Source: Natribaculum breve
Lineage (GTDB): Archaea; Halobacteriota; Halobacteria; Halobacteriales; Natrialbaceae
Assembly (NCBI RefSeq): GCF_023008585.1
Contig: NZ_CP095390.1
Coordinates: forward strand, 248,001 to 312,000
Direction of reading: 5' to 3'
DNA length: 64,000 nucleotides
The translations under genes and the position numbers were made by a program. A model generated the notes under the pieces. It had not been told where the DNA came from. It searched no databases and saw only the letters and a list, made by a program, of their open reading frames with translations. Shown piece by piece: positions 33,514 through 42,510 of the stretch; position 1 is the first letter of the stretch; each line of letters begins with the position of its first letter.

Positions 33514-34152
33514 TCACCCGAAGTTCTCGATCAGCGCGTCGTCTGGGTCGCCGCCTGCTCCCTCGATCGCGTCGGCGACGGCCTCGACGAAGTCGCCGAA
33601 TCCGAAGACGTAGAACTGGCCGTCCTCGAGGCGCTCGCCGACGGCGGCGGCGAGCCGTTCGTCGTCGCCCTCGTCGACGAGGGTGACGTCAGCGCCCGCC
33701 TCCTCGAGGGCCTCGAGTCGGGTTCGATGGGCGGGTTCGTCGTCCTGGTAGACGACGGCGGCGTCGTAGTCGGCCTCGTGAGCGGCCTCTGCGATCGCCA
33801 CTGCGGGACCGACGCCGGGACCGCCCGCGACGGCGACGACGTCGGCGTCTCGCTCGTAGGAGATCCGCCCGAACGGTCCCTCGATCGCGACCGTCTCGCC
33901 GCCCTCGAGGTCGGCGAGCCACGGTGAGAGGTCGCCCTCGGGATCGACGCCGACCGTGATCTCGAACGTCTCCTCGACCGACGGCGACGAGAGCGTGTAG
34001 TGGCGCGTCACCTCCTCGCCGTCGACCTCGGCACCGAGCAAGACGAACTGACCGGGGAGCGCGTCGAACTCCTCGGGCGCGGTCAACTCGAGTGCAACCG
34101 TGTCGGTACCGACCTCGCGAACCGTCTCGACGGTGACTTCGGTTCCATCCAT
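33514..34152 (-). CDS. FAD/NAD(P)-binding oxidoreductase (ferredoxin-reductase-like)
   Basis: 212 aa. N-terminal FAD domain with ALPGQFVLLGAEVDGEEVTR and HYTLSSPSVEETFEI (RHYTLSS, the FAD-binding RxYS/T motif), then ERDADVVAVAGGPGVGPAVAI for NAD(P). The C-terminal end FYVFGFGDFVEAV keeps the family GP/GF turn. Lacks its own 2Fe-2S domain. ATG 34152 is favoured; an upstream start adds 23 basic residues. Electron partner unknown; divergent from korAB. Confidence 0.84.
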   Translation of the reverse strand: MDGTEVTVETVREVGTDTVALELTAPEEFDALPGQFVLLGAEVDGEEVTRHYTLSSPSVEETFEITVGVDPEGDLSPWLADLEGGETVAIEGPFGRISYERDADVVAVAGGPGVGPAVAIAEAAHEADYDAAVVYQDDEPAHRTRLEALEEAGADVTLVDEGDDERLAAAVGERLEDGQFYVFGFGDFVEAVADAIEGAGGDPDDALIENFG

Positions 34153-34314
34153 GTCGCGGGGGTTCGTCCGGTGCCCTGAAAGGCGTTCCTTTCGGAGCCG
34201 TGTTCTTTCGAACACCCTCATTAACTATAATTATTGTAAATATGGTCAGAAATACTGGCTGTGAGATGGGCTTTCAGAAGCCTTTTCATTTATCACGGGC
34301 AAGTTCGCTACGAT

Positions 34315-36069
34315 ATGGCTGAGGACCTTAACTGGGCAGTCGGAGGCGAGGCTGGCGACGGCATCGACTCCACGGGGAAAATCTTCGCCCAGGCACTTAG
34401 CAGGGCCGGACGACACGTATTCACGTCGAAAGACTTCGCGTCTCGAATTCGCGGCGGCTACACCGCCTACAAGATTCGGACGTCCGTCGACAAGGTCCAG
34501 AGCGTCGTCGACCGACTCGACATCCTGGTCGCGTTGACCCAGCGTACCATCGACGAGAATCTCGACGAACTGCACGAGGGAAGCGCTATCATCTACGACG
34601 GCGAACGCTCCTGGGAGGCCGAGATTCCCGACGAGATGACCGCAGTCGACGTTCCGCTGAAGTCGCTGGCCGAAGAGGCGGGTGGCGCGATCATGCGCAA
34701 CATCGTCGCACTCGGTGCCGCCTGCGAGATCACCGGCTTCGACGTCGAGTACCTGGACGAAGCACTCGAGAAGCGCTTCGGCGGCAAGGGCTCGAAGATC
34801 GTCGAGAACAACAAGGAGGCCGCACGCCTCGGACAGGAGTACGTCCAGGAGAACTACGACCTCGATCACCTCGGCTACGACCTCGAGACCACGGACAACG
34901 ACTACGTCCTGCTCAACGGCAACGAGGCGATTGGGATGGGCGCACTCGCCGCTGGCTGTCGGTTCTACGCCGGCTACCCGATCACGCCCGCGACGTCAAT
35001 CATGGAGTACCTGACGGGGCGGATCGAAGAGTACGGCGGTCACGTCGTCCAGGCCGAAGACGAGCTCTCGGCGATCAACATGTCGCTCGGTGCCGCGCGC
35101 GCCGGCGCTCGCTCGATGACCGCGACCTCGGGTGCCGGGATCGACCTCATGACCGAGACGTTCGGCCTGGTCGCGACCAGCGAGACGCCGCTCGTCATCT
35201 GCGACGTCCAGCGGTCCGGCCCCTCGACGGGGATGCCGACGAAACAGGAACAGGGCGACCTCAACATGGCGCTGTACGGCGGCCACGGCGAAGTCCCGCG
35301 GTTCGTCGTCACCCCCACCTCGATCGACGAGTGTTTCTGGAAGACCGTCGAGGCGTTCAACTACGCCGAGAAGTACCAGACGCCGGTGTTCCTCGTCTCC
35401 GACCTGGCGATGTCGGTCACCGAGCAGACGTTCCCGCCGGAGACGTTCGACATGGACGACGTCGAGATCGACCGCGGCAACCTCGTCGACGAAGACGAAG
35501 TCGAGGAGTGGCTCGACGACCAGGGTCGCTTCCGTGCCCACGCCGCGACCGACGACGGCGTCAGCCCGCGTGCGATTCCGGGAACGACCGACGGCGCACA
35601 CATGAGCACCGGTCTCGAGCACGACGAACTCGGCCGCCGAACCGAGGACACGGAGGTTCGCGTCGAGCAGGTCGACAAGCGCAACCGCAAGGTCGAGACC
35701 GCCCAGGAACGCGAAGACTGGGACTACCGCGAGTTCGGTGACGCCGACGCCGACACGCTCGTCGTCTCGTGGGGCTCGAACGAGGGCGCGCTGGTCGAAG
35801 CCCTCGACTACCTCGAGGAAGACGGCGTCGACGTTCGCGTCCTCTCCGTGCCCTACATCTTCCCGCGGCCCGACCTGAGCGACGAGATCGAGGCCGCAGA
35901 CGACGTGATCGTCGTCGAGTGTAACGCCACCGGCCAGTTCGCCGACCTGATCGAGCACGACACGCTTACCCGCGTCAAGCGCATCAACAAGTACACCGGC
36001 GTCCGCTTCAAGGCGGACGAACTCGCGGAGAAAATCAAGCAGAAACTCACGGAGGAGGTTCCAGCATGA
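34315..36069 (+). CDS. korA: 2-oxoacid:ferredoxin oxidoreductase, fused gamma-alpha subunit (KorA-like)
   Basis: 584 aa. Residues 1 to about 190 are the gamma domain (NWAVGGEAGDGIDSTGKIFA); about 195-584 are the alpha domain (NGNEAIGMGALAAGCRFYAG, YPITPATSIMEYL, VQAEDELSAINMSLGAARAG, QRSGPSTGMPTKQEQGDL). Oxidatively decarboxylates 2-oxoglutarate or a related 2-oxoacid to acyl-CoA with ferredoxin, replacing the dehydrogenase complex. Leaderless-type promoter TTTCATTTATC (about 34284-34294). The stop overlaps the beta subunit start (ATGA). KorA rather than PorA is judged from length and is tentative. Confidence 0.9.
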   Translation: MAEDLNWAVGGEAGDGIDSTGKIFAQALSRAGRHVFTSKDFASRIRGGYTAYKIRTSVDKVQSVVDRLDILVALTQRTIDENLDELHEGSAIIYDGERSWEAEIPDEMTAVDVPLKSLAEEAGGAIMRNIVALGAACEITGFDVEYLDEALEKRFGGKGSKIVENNKEAARLGQEYVQENYDLDHLGYDLETTDNDYVLLNGNEAIGMGALAAGCRFYAGYPITPATSIMEYLTGRIEEYGGHVVQAEDELSAINMSLGAARAGARSMTATSGAGIDLMTETFGLVATSETPLVICDVQRSGPSTGMPTKQEQGDLNMALYGGHGEVPRFVVTPTSIDECFWKTVEAFNYAEKYQTPVFLVSDLAMSVTEQTFPPETFDMDDVEIDRGNLVDEDEVEEWLDDQGRFRAHAATDDGVSPRAIPGTTDGAHMSTGLEHDELGRRTEDTEVRVEQVDKRNRKVETAQEREDWDYREFGDADADTLVVSWGSNEGALVEALDYLEEDGVDVRVLSVPYIFPRPDLSDEIEAADDVIVVECNATGQFADLIEHDTLTRVKRINKYTGVRFKADELAEKIKQKLTEEVPA

Positions 36070-36929
36070 GCTCGGAAGTACGATTCACCGACTTCAAGTC
36101 CGACAAGCAGCCGACGTGGTGCCCCGGATGTGGGGACTTCGGCACGATGAACGGCATGATGAAAGCCCTCGCGGAGACCGGCAACGATCCCGACAACACG
36201 TTCGTCGTCGCCGGGATCGGGTGCTCGGGGAAGATCGGGACCTACATGCACAGCTACGCGCTGCACGGGGTCCACGGTCGCGCCCTGCCCGTCGGCACGG
36301 GCGTCAAACTCGCTCGACCCGACCTCGAGGTCATGGTCGCCGGTGGCGACGGCGACGGCTACTCGATCGGCTCGGGCCACTTCATCCACGCCGTTCGACG
36401 CAACGTCGACATGACCTACGTCGTCATGGACAACCGCATCTACGGCCTCACGAAGGGGCAGGCCTCGCCGACCTCGCGGTCGGACTTCGAGACCTCGACC
36501 ACCCCGGAAGGTCCGAAACAGCCTCCGGTCAACCCCCACGCGCTCGCGCTCGCGGCCGGAGCGACGTTCATCGCCCAGTCCTTTAGCTCCGACGCGCTGC
36601 GCCACCAGGAGATCATCCAGGAGGCCATCGAGCACGACGGCTTCGGCTTCGTGAACGTCTACTCGCCGTGTGTCACGTTCAACGACGTCGACACCTACGA
36701 CTACTTCCGCGACACGCTGGTCGACCTCGAGGAAGAGGGCCACGACCCGACCGACTACGACGCCGCAAAGGAGGTCATCCTCGACGCTGACAAGGAGTAC
36801 CAGGGCATCATCTACAAAGACGAAAACTCCGTGCCCTACAGCGAACAGCACGGCCTCGACGCCGACATGTCCGAGATCCCCGACGGCGCGCCAGAGGACG
36901 CGATGGACCTCGTCCGCGAGTTCTACTGA
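36066..36929 (+). CDS. korB: 2-oxoacid:ferredoxin oxidoreductase, beta subunit (KorB-like)
   Basis: 287 aa ThDP-binding subunit. Seen: TWCPGCGDFGTMNGMMKAL (cluster-type Cys pair), AGIGCSGKIGTYMHSYALHG (third Cys), thiamin-diphosphate motif AGGDGDGYSIGSGH with VVMDNRIYGLTKGQ, and FVNVYSPCVTFND (fourth Cys). Forms the active complex with the gamma-alpha chain. Its TGA is followed on the very next base by a family A repeat. Confidence 0.92.
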   Translation: MSSEVRFTDFKSDKQPTWCPGCGDFGTMNGMMKALAETGNDPDNTFVVAGIGCSGKIGTYMHSYALHGVHGRALPVGTGVKLARPDLEVMVAGGDGDGYSIGSGHFIHAVRRNVDMTYVVMDNRIYGLTKGQASPTSRSDFETSTTPEGPKQPPVNPHALALAAGATFIAQSFSSDALRHQEIIQEAIEHDGFGFVNVYSPCVTFNDVDTYDYFRDTLVDLEEEGHDPTDYDAAKEVILDADKEYQGIIYKDENSVPYSEQHGLDADMSEIPDGAPEDAMDLVREFY

Positions 36930-37007
36930 TACTGCCGGACAAAACGGTTCAGACGTCGATCGCACGCGAGACGCGATCGAGTATTCACTGACGGTTGTCC
37001 GGTAGTA
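36930..37007. mobile_element. Family A palindromic element, 78 bp
   Basis: Runs from TACTGCCGGACAAAACGG to CCGTTGTCCGG-like end GTTGTCCGGTAGTA and is nearly identical in reverse orientation to 13487-13564. It starts on the base after the korB stop codon, so it may double as the transcription terminator. Confidence 0.75.
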
Positions 37008-37436
37008 TGAGCGCCCGTCGTCTCTCTCGTCTTCTTTCTCATCCGTCGTCTCTCACCCGTTCGTGCCGCCGAGCCGCGCCGCACCGACGTCTGCTCGCGA
37101 CCACTATATAAAGCAGTTCAATATACAGCACAACGCTCACTCGGCAACGGTCGCAACTACTACTTGCAGGTCGCACGGGCAACCGGATACGGAACGTACC
37201 TGCATCAGGGTCGGAACACCGTCCGGCGTGGGCAGCCGGACGGGCACTGTGGTGGTTTCTCCCCCTCCCCTCTTTCGACGCACCGCGAATCTCGAGCGTG
37301 CGGTGCGCTCGAACCTGTGGGAACGACTGATAACGGTGGCTGTGACTGGTTGCCGACGCAACCGCAAGATCGGTGACTACTGTAGTTCTCCTCGAGTGTA
37401 CGTGACTGGCCGCAAGTAGATGCCAGACTCGTCCGC
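37008..37436. other. 429-bp intergenic region: orphan TATA box, hairpins, family C half repeat
   Basis: No ORF is convincing. A strong box CTATATAAAG (37104-37113) is followed by two perfect stems: CCGTCCGGC / GCCGGACGG (37219-37243, 7-nt loop) and CGCACCGC / GCGGTGCG (37279-37307). A C/T-rich run lies between them. 37331-37366 repeats the left half of the 20560 palindrome. A small structured RNA is possible; nothing proves transcription. Confidence 0.5.
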
Positions 37437-38081
37437 CTACGTCTGGACGTCCCGGTCGGCGACGAGCGACTGCACGAGCGTCGACTCGACGGCGTTGAGT
37501 CGCTGGGAGACCGCCGACCGCGAGACGTCGAGTCGATCCGCGAGTTCCGCGAGATCGGTCCCGCGTGGGCGGTCGTAGTAGCCGAGTTCGACCGCCAGTT
37601 CGACCGCTTCGCGCTGTTTTTCCGTGATCGCGGTCGCGTCGAGTTCGACGCTGCCGCCGTCGTCGCCGAGACGGGAGATGCGCCTGAGGTCGACGCTCGC
37701 GCCCGTCTCGCGAAGTGCCGAGACGACGTCACCGAGCAGGGACCGTTCGGGGACGACCAGCGAGACGCGCAGTGCGCCGTCCCGGACGCCCTCGAGGTCG
37801 AAGACGCACTCGAACTGCCTGATCGCCGCACAGGCACACGACTCGTCGACCGACGTCGAGACGTACTCCGTTTGCGTCGTCGTCCCGTCGGCGACGGTAA
37901 CCTCGTTCTGACACGTCTGGCCGCCGCCGTCGCCCGTAATCGTCTGCGTGACCGCAGACGCGTTCGGGGTCTCGCGGGCGACCGGGCACTGGACGCTCTC
38001 GGGCAGTTCCACCTCGAGGATCGCGCGCAACGGCGTCGGCTCGTGGCGAGAATCGGTCGACGGACGCGACTCGGCGCTCAT
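37437..38081 (-). CDS. HTH_10 (bacterio-opsin activator-type) transcriptional regulator
   Basis: 214 aa. The C-terminal HTH_10 domain is clear: TEKQREAVELAVELGYYDRP, RGTDLAELADRLDVSRSAVSQRLNAVE. The N-terminal domain has four Cys (SVQCPVARE, GQTCQNEV, ESCACAAI) plus QFECVFD, a possible metal or redox sensing site. Start ATG 38081 lies about 26 nt after CCTTATGTGG on the minus strand (leaderless). Targets unknown. Confidence 0.88.
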   Translation of the reverse strand: MSAESRPSTDSRHEPTPLRAILEVELPESVQCPVARETPNASAVTQTITGDGGGQTCQNEVTVADGTTTQTEYVSTSVDESCACAAIRQFECVFDLEGVRDGALRVSLVVPERSLLGDVVSALRETGASVDLRRISRLGDDGGSVELDATAITEKQREAVELAVELGYYDRPRGTDLAELADRLDVSRSAVSQRLNAVESTLVQSLVADRDVQT

Positions 38082-38178
38082 ACTCGAGGTATGTCCGGCC
38101 AGCCACATAAGGGCGAGTGTCACTCGAGGACAGGCGTCACGAGATCGGTTCCCACTGGCGTTTCGCGGTCCGATCGGG

Positions 38179-38249
38179 CATACGGACTACTGTACGTTAT
38201 TTCCGGTGCAACCGCAGGGGTCGCGGTTGCACCGGTACGGCAGACCGTC
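38179..38249. repeat. Family B hairpin repeat abutting a stop codon
   Basis: Begins CATACGGACTACTGTA, contains a perfect 13-bp stem CCGGTGCAACCGC / GCGGTTGCACCGG (38203-38235) and ends GCAGACCGTC just before the TCA stop of the lipoprotein gene at 38250. A shorter copy with the same flanks but no stem is at 62934-62975. Confidence 0.7.
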
Positions 38250-38906
38250 TCACTCGAGCGGGTGCTCGACCGACTCCATCAGTACCTCGAGGTCGACGCC
38301 CTCGTCGGGGAGCATCTCCGGGTGGCCGCCGAGGAGGACGAGCAGGTCGCCGTCGTGGTCGAACGCCGCGAGCAGGACGGCGACCTCGATCTCCTGGCCC
38401 TCGAGGTCGGTCGTCGCGAGGAAGCGGTCGACGTCTCTCGTCTCGCCGAGGATCTCGAGGGAGATCGTCTCGTCGTGACTGACGTCGCGCAACCCGTCGT
38501 AGTCCCCTTCGATCTGCTCGCGCAGCTGGTCGAGCAGTTCCTCGTTGTCCAGTTCCGAGAGGGGGTTGTAGTCCGTCCCGAGGACGTCCATGCCGGGCAC
38601 CGAGACGGCGGCGAAGGTGGCCGCCTCCAGAGTCGTCCCCTGGATCTCGACGGCTTTGGTGTAGATCGATCGCCAGTAGGAAGCAGAGATCTCCCGCGTG
38701 ACGCCGACGTCGACTTCCTCGCGGTACGTTTCGTTCGTCGACTCGTGCTCTTCGTACCCCGTCTCCGCGAGCGCCTCCTCGGTCGGAGCGACTCGAGACG
38801 CGTGAAACTCGAGCGGTTCGTTCCCGAGGACGACGTCTAGACAGCCCGCCGAAAGCGTGAGTGCCCCGGTCGCGCCGGCGGCGAGTAGCGATCGTCGTGA
38901 TCTCAT
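38250..38906 (-). CDS. Haloarchaeal lipoprotein (DUF6517-like)
   Basis: 218 aa. Signal RSRRSLLAAGATGALTLSAGC with Tat-like RR and lipobox SAGC. The mature domain starts GNEPLEFHASRVAPTEEALAETGY and contains SYWRSIYTKAVEIQG and FAAVSVPGMDVLGTDYNPLS, which resemble haloarchaeal DUF6517 lipoproteins (family name from memory). Surface-anchored; function unknown. A family B hairpin abuts the stop. Confidence 0.78.
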   Translation of the reverse strand: MRSRRSLLAAGATGALTLSAGCLDVVLGNEPLEFHASRVAPTEEALAETGYEEHESTNETYREEVDVGVTREISASYWRSIYTKAVEIQGTTLEAATFAAVSVPGMDVLGTDYNPLSELDNEELLDQLREQIEGDYDGLRDVSHDETISLEILGETRDVDRFLATTDLEGQEIEVAVLLAAFDHDGDLLVLLGGHPEMLPDEGVDLEVLMESVEHPLE

Positions 38907-39037
38907 TACGCGACTAGTGAGCCGGCCGCGACATATTCTTTCTGGGCGATTTAGTATGATTAGAACACTGTCACGATCGCGGATGTCCACGATCGAAACA
39001 CAGCAAAGTTATCGGGGTCGCCACCGCGAGTTCAGGT

Positions 39038-40159
39038 ATGGCGGAATTTTCAGATCGGATCGAGCAGGTGTCGATCAGCGGCATTCGCGAAGTGTTCGAA
39101 GCCGCGAGCGAAGACGCGATCAACCTCGGGATCGGCCAGCCGGACTTTCCGACGCCCGCACACGCCCGTCGGGCCGCGATCGAGGCGATCGAGTCCGGGC
39201 GGACCGACGCGTACACGTCGAACAAGGGCACTCGCAGCCTTCGCGAGGCCATCTCGGCGAAGTACGACCGCGACTACGGACTCGAGGTCGACCCCGGCGA
39301 CGTCATCGCCACTGCGGGCGGTAGCGAAGCCTTGCACATCGCACTTGAGGCGCACGTCGATCCCGGCGAGGAAGTGATCTTCCCGGATCCGGGCTTCGTC
39401 TCCTACGACGCGCTAACCCGGATCGCGGGCGGGACGCCGAAACCGGTGGGACTTCGCGAGGACCTGACGATGGACCCCGCGACGGTCGAGGAGGCGATCA
39501 CCGACGAGACGGCGGCGTTCGTCGTCAACAGCCCGGCGAACCCGACGGGTGCCGTCCAGAGCGAAGAAGACATGCGGGAGTTCGCCCGGATCGCGGACGA
39601 ACACGACGTGCTCTGTATCTCCGACGAGGTGTACGAACACATCGTCTTCGACGGCGAGCACCACTCGCCGATGGCGTTCGCCCAGACGGACAACGTCGTC
39701 GTCGTCAGCGCCTGCTCGAAGACCTACTCGATGACCGGGTGGCGACTCGGCTGGGTGCTCGGCTCGAACCGCCGGATCGAACGGATGCTGCGGGTCCACC
39801 AGTACGCCCAGGCCTGTGCCAGCGCGCCGGCCCAGTACGCCGCCGAGGCGGCGCTGTCGGGACCCCAGGAGCCCGTCGACGAGATGGTCGCCGCCTTCCA
39901 GAAGCGTCGCGACGTCGTCCTCGACGGCCTCGAGGACGCCGGCCTCGAGGTCCCCACACCGGAGGGTGCGTTCTACGCGATGCCGAAGGTGCCCGAGGGC
40001 TGGTGTGACGAGGTGCTCTCGCGGGACGTCGTCGTCGTCCCCGGCGAGGCGTTCGGAGCGAACGGCGAGGGGTACGCCCGCCTCTCGTACGCGACGGGCA
40101 TGGAGGACCTGAAGGAAGCACTCGAGATCATCGACGAGGCGACGCAGGCGGTCCGGTAG
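39038..40159 (+). CDS. PLP-dependent aminotransferase class I (aspartate/aromatic type)
   Basis: 373 aa fold-type I aminotransferase. Seen: INLGIGQPDFPTPAHARRAA, YTSNKGTRSLREAI, ATAGGSEALHIAL, NSPANPTGAVQSEEDM (Asn), ISDEVYEHIVFDGEHHSP (Asp, Tyr), the Schiff-base Lys in SACSKTYSMTGWRLGWVLG and the C-terminal Arg in GYARLSYATGMED. Close to the aspartate/tyrosine aminotransferase group; exact substrate unknown. Monocistronic. Confidence 0.92.
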   Translation: MAEFSDRIEQVSISGIREVFEAASEDAINLGIGQPDFPTPAHARRAAIEAIESGRTDAYTSNKGTRSLREAISAKYDRDYGLEVDPGDVIATAGGSEALHIALEAHVDPGEEVIFPDPGFVSYDALTRIAGGTPKPVGLREDLTMDPATVEEAITDETAAFVVNSPANPTGAVQSEEDMREFARIADEHDVLCISDEVYEHIVFDGEHHSPMAFAQTDNVVVVSACSKTYSMTGWRLGWVLGSNRRIERMLRVHQYAQACASAPAQYAAEAALSGPQEPVDEMVAAFQKRRDVVLDGLEDAGLEVPTPEGAFYAMPKVPEGWCDEVLSRDVVVVPGEAFGANGEGYARLSYATGMEDLKEALEIIDEATQAVR

Positions 40160-40206
40160 TCTCGAGTCGCGAACTCGAGGCGGTCGCCGACTCGAGTCAC
40201 ACGGAT

Positions 40207-40275
40207 TATTGTCACTGTGTCCGGTGTACCCGCGACCGTCCTGCGGGTACGGTAATGACTGACGGTGAACCGTAT
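40207..40275. repeat. Family B hairpin repeat
   Basis: The hairpin CCGGTGTACCCGC / GCGGGTACGG (40221-40252) with loop GACCGTCCT shares CCGCGACC-loop-GCGGGT with the copy at 61630. Flanks ATTATTGTCACTGTG and ATGACTGACGGTGAACC match the family ends loosely. Confidence 0.55.
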
Positions 40276-40350
40276 CAGTCCGCGTCGTCCCGTCGAGTGC
40301 CACCCCCAGAGGTATATCCTTCGGCGACGTAGGATCTTTGACGATCGTTC

Positions 40351-40668
40351 ATGACAGACAGACACAGCCGCGAACTGGGCATCGAGTTCGGCGACCTCGA
40401 GGCGAAACTGCGCGAACAGACGTACCCGATCGAGACCGAAGACCTCCTCGAGCAGTGTGGCGAGGACGCCGTCGAGCTCCAGAACGGCTCCGAGACGTTA
40501 CGCGAGATGCTCGGCTTGCTGCCCGAAGAGACCTACGAGTCCGTCGAGGAGACGCGGGAGGCGATCTTCAACGCCGTCGACAGCAAGGCGATCGGGCGTC
40601 GGTACTACTCCGACCGAACGCCGCCGGCCAACGGCGAACGACGCGAGGACGCGCAGTTGTCGTTCTGA
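40351..40668 (+). CDS. Small conserved haloarchaeal protein (DUF5789-like)
   Basis: 105 aa, acidic, soluble, mostly helical. IEFGDLEAKLREQTYPIETE followed by LLEQCGEDAVELQNGSETLR and VESVEETREAI-like helices with YSDRTPP resembles the DUF5789 family of haloarchaea (name from memory). Function unknown. Confidence 0.75.
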   Translation: MTDRHSRELGIEFGDLEAKLREQTYPIETEDLLEQCGEDAVELQNGSETLREMLGLLPEETYESVEETREAIFNAVDSKAIGRRYYSDRTPPANGERREDAQLSF

Positions 40669-40678
40669 CGGCGGCCGA

Positions 40679-40969
40679 TCACTCCTCCAGAATGTGCGCA
40701 CACAGCGCCCGCGCCGCCTCGAGGTGTTCGTCCGCCTCGTCGTGGACGGTCTCGTCGGCCGACTCGAGCAGGTGCGCGACCTGCCCGACGCGCTTTTTCG
40801 TCGTGGCCTCGTCGAGGTCGCTCGTCGCGGCGTCGCGCGCGACGGCTTCGGCCTCGCCGAGCCAGCGGTTCGTCCGGGGATCGATCGGGAGTTCGGCGGT
40901 CGCCTCGAGGTGACGGCAGAGCGCCTCGGTCCGTTCCTCGAGCGAGCGGTCGGTGTCGTCGTCGGTCAC
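40679..40969 (-). CDS. Small haloarchaeal helical protein
   Basis: 96 aa from GTG 40969 (TDDDTDRSLEERTEALCRHL). Mostly helical, acidic, with PIDPRTNRWLGEAEAVARDA and KKRVGQVAHLLESADETVHD. Upstream in-frame codons would extend into the divergent dehydrogenase gene. No family recognised with certainty; function unknown. Convergent with the DUF5789-like gene (10 bp between stops). Confidence 0.65.
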   Translation of the reverse strand: MTDDDTDRSLEERTEALCRHLEATAELPIDPRTNRWLGEAEAVARDAATSDLDEATTKKRVGQVAHLLESADETVHDEADEHLEAARALCAHILEE

Positions 40970-41052
40970 GGCAGTTCGTAGGCGCGCGAGGGAGGTGGTC
41001 GTTGTGGTGGATAGACGTGAACCTTGATACGGATCCCGGTCTACGTTCCGGT

Positions 41053-42477
41053 ATGTCCGTCGACTGTACGTTTCTCGAGGACCTCCCCCTCGACGACGAT
41101 CAGGTGTCGTTCGACGAGGGGCGACGAGAGACCCACGCGGCAGACTGGGGCGCACAGCACTCCGGACGGGCCGTCCTGCCCGACGCCGTCGTCTGGCCGG
41201 AATCGACCGCCGACGTCTCGACGGTGCTCGCCGCCGCGACCGACCGCGGCGTCCCAGTGACGCCGTACGCCGCCGGGTCCGGACTCGAGGGCAACGCCGT
41301 CCCCGCCCACGGCGGGATCAGCCTCGACCTGACCCGGATGGACGACGTCCGCGACTACCGACCCGAGGACTTCCTGATCGACGTCGGGCCGGGGATCATC
41401 GGCTCCGCCGTCGACGAGTACGTTGCGGCCGACGGCCTCTTCTTCCCGCCGTTGCCGTCCTCGGGGAACATCTCGACGGTCGGCGGGATGATCGCCACCG
41501 ACGCAAGCGGCATGCAGACGGTGCGATACGGCGAGGTCGCAGACTGGGTCCGTCGCGTCGAGGCGGTGCTCGCCGACGGCACGGTGATCGAGGCTGGCTC
41601 GCGGGCAGCCAAGACCTCGAGCGGGTACAACCTGAAAGACCTCCTCGTGGGCAGCGAGGGGACGCTCGCGGTGATCACGGAGGCGACGCTCGAACTCGCC
41701 GGCCGGCCGGCACAGATCCGCGGTGGGCGGGCCATCTTCGACGACCTCGACGACGCGACGGAGGCCGTCCTCGAGGCAGTCCGCACGGAGGTCGGAGTCG
41801 CCCGGATCGAACTCGTCGACGAACCGAGCGCGCGGATGGCCAACGACTACTTCGGGACGGACCTGCCCGACGCGCCCATGGTCTTTCTCGAGTTCCACGC
41901 GAACCACGGCATCGACGAGGAGATCGACCTCTGTCGGACGATCTTCGAGGCCCACGACGTCGCGCGCTTCGAGATGGCGACCGACGAGGCCGAGATGGAC
42001 GAACTGTGGCACGTGCGACGGGAACTCGCTCCCGCCGTCGCCGCGTACGACCCCGACCGCGAACCCGTCCACCCCGGCGACGTGACGGTGCCGATCAGCG
42101 CCTACCCCGAGATCGTCCGCTACGCGAAAGACCTCGAGACCGAGTACGACCTCGAGATTCCCTGTTTCGGCCACGCGGGCGACGGTAACCTCCACTACAC
42201 GATCCTGGTCGACCGCGACGACCCCGACGAACGTCAGCGCTGCGAGGACGTCTACGCGCAAATCGTTCGTCGCGCGATCGAACTCGGCGGGACGGCCACC
42301 GGCGAGCACGGCGTCGGCGAGGGCAAACGGCGCTACCTCGAGGACGAACACGGCGAGGGGAGCGTCGAGGCGATGCGAGCGGTCAAGCGGGCGCTCGACC
42401 CGACGGACACCCTGAACCCGGGCAAGATCTTTCCGGAGACGGAAGGCGGGGGACGGCTCGAGCGGCCGTCGGAGTGA
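41053..42477 (+). CDS. FAD-linked oxidase, GlcD/D-lactate dehydrogenase-like
   Basis: 474 aa. FAD-binding type 4 domain at about 35-200: TPYAAGSGLEGNAVPAHGGI, LPSSGNISTVGGMIATDASG, SSGYNLKDLLVGSEGTLAVI. The C-terminal FAD-oxidase domain carries FGHAGDGNLHYTILVD (metal/substrate His) and GTATGEHGVGEGKRRYLE, then LDPTDTLNPGKIFP. Oxidises a 2-hydroxyacid such as glycolate or D-lactate. No GlcE/GlcF partners are adjacent, so electrons may pass directly to quinone or another carrier. Confidence 0.9.
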   Translation: MSVDCTFLEDLPLDDDQVSFDEGRRETHAADWGAQHSGRAVLPDAVVWPESTADVSTVLAAATDRGVPVTPYAAGSGLEGNAVPAHGGISLDLTRMDDVRDYRPEDFLIDVGPGIIGSAVDEYVAADGLFFPPLPSSGNISTVGGMIATDASGMQTVRYGEVADWVRRVEAVLADGTVIEAGSRAAKTSSGYNLKDLLVGSEGTLAVITEATLELAGRPAQIRGGRAIFDDLDDATEAVLEAVRTEVGVARIELVDEPSARMANDYFGTDLPDAPMVFLEFHANHGIDEEIDLCRTIFEAHDVARFEMATDEAEMDELWHVRRELAPAVAAYDPDREPVHPGDVTVPISAYPEIVRYAKDLETEYDLEIPCFGHAGDGNLHYTILVDRDDPDERQRCEDVYAQIVRRAIELGGTATGEHGVGEGKRRYLEDEHGEGSVEAMRAVKRALDPTDTLNPGKIFPETEGGGRLERPSE

Positions 42478-42510
42478 GCGGGGCAGTGTTCACGATTCGA
42501 GTACCGCCGA

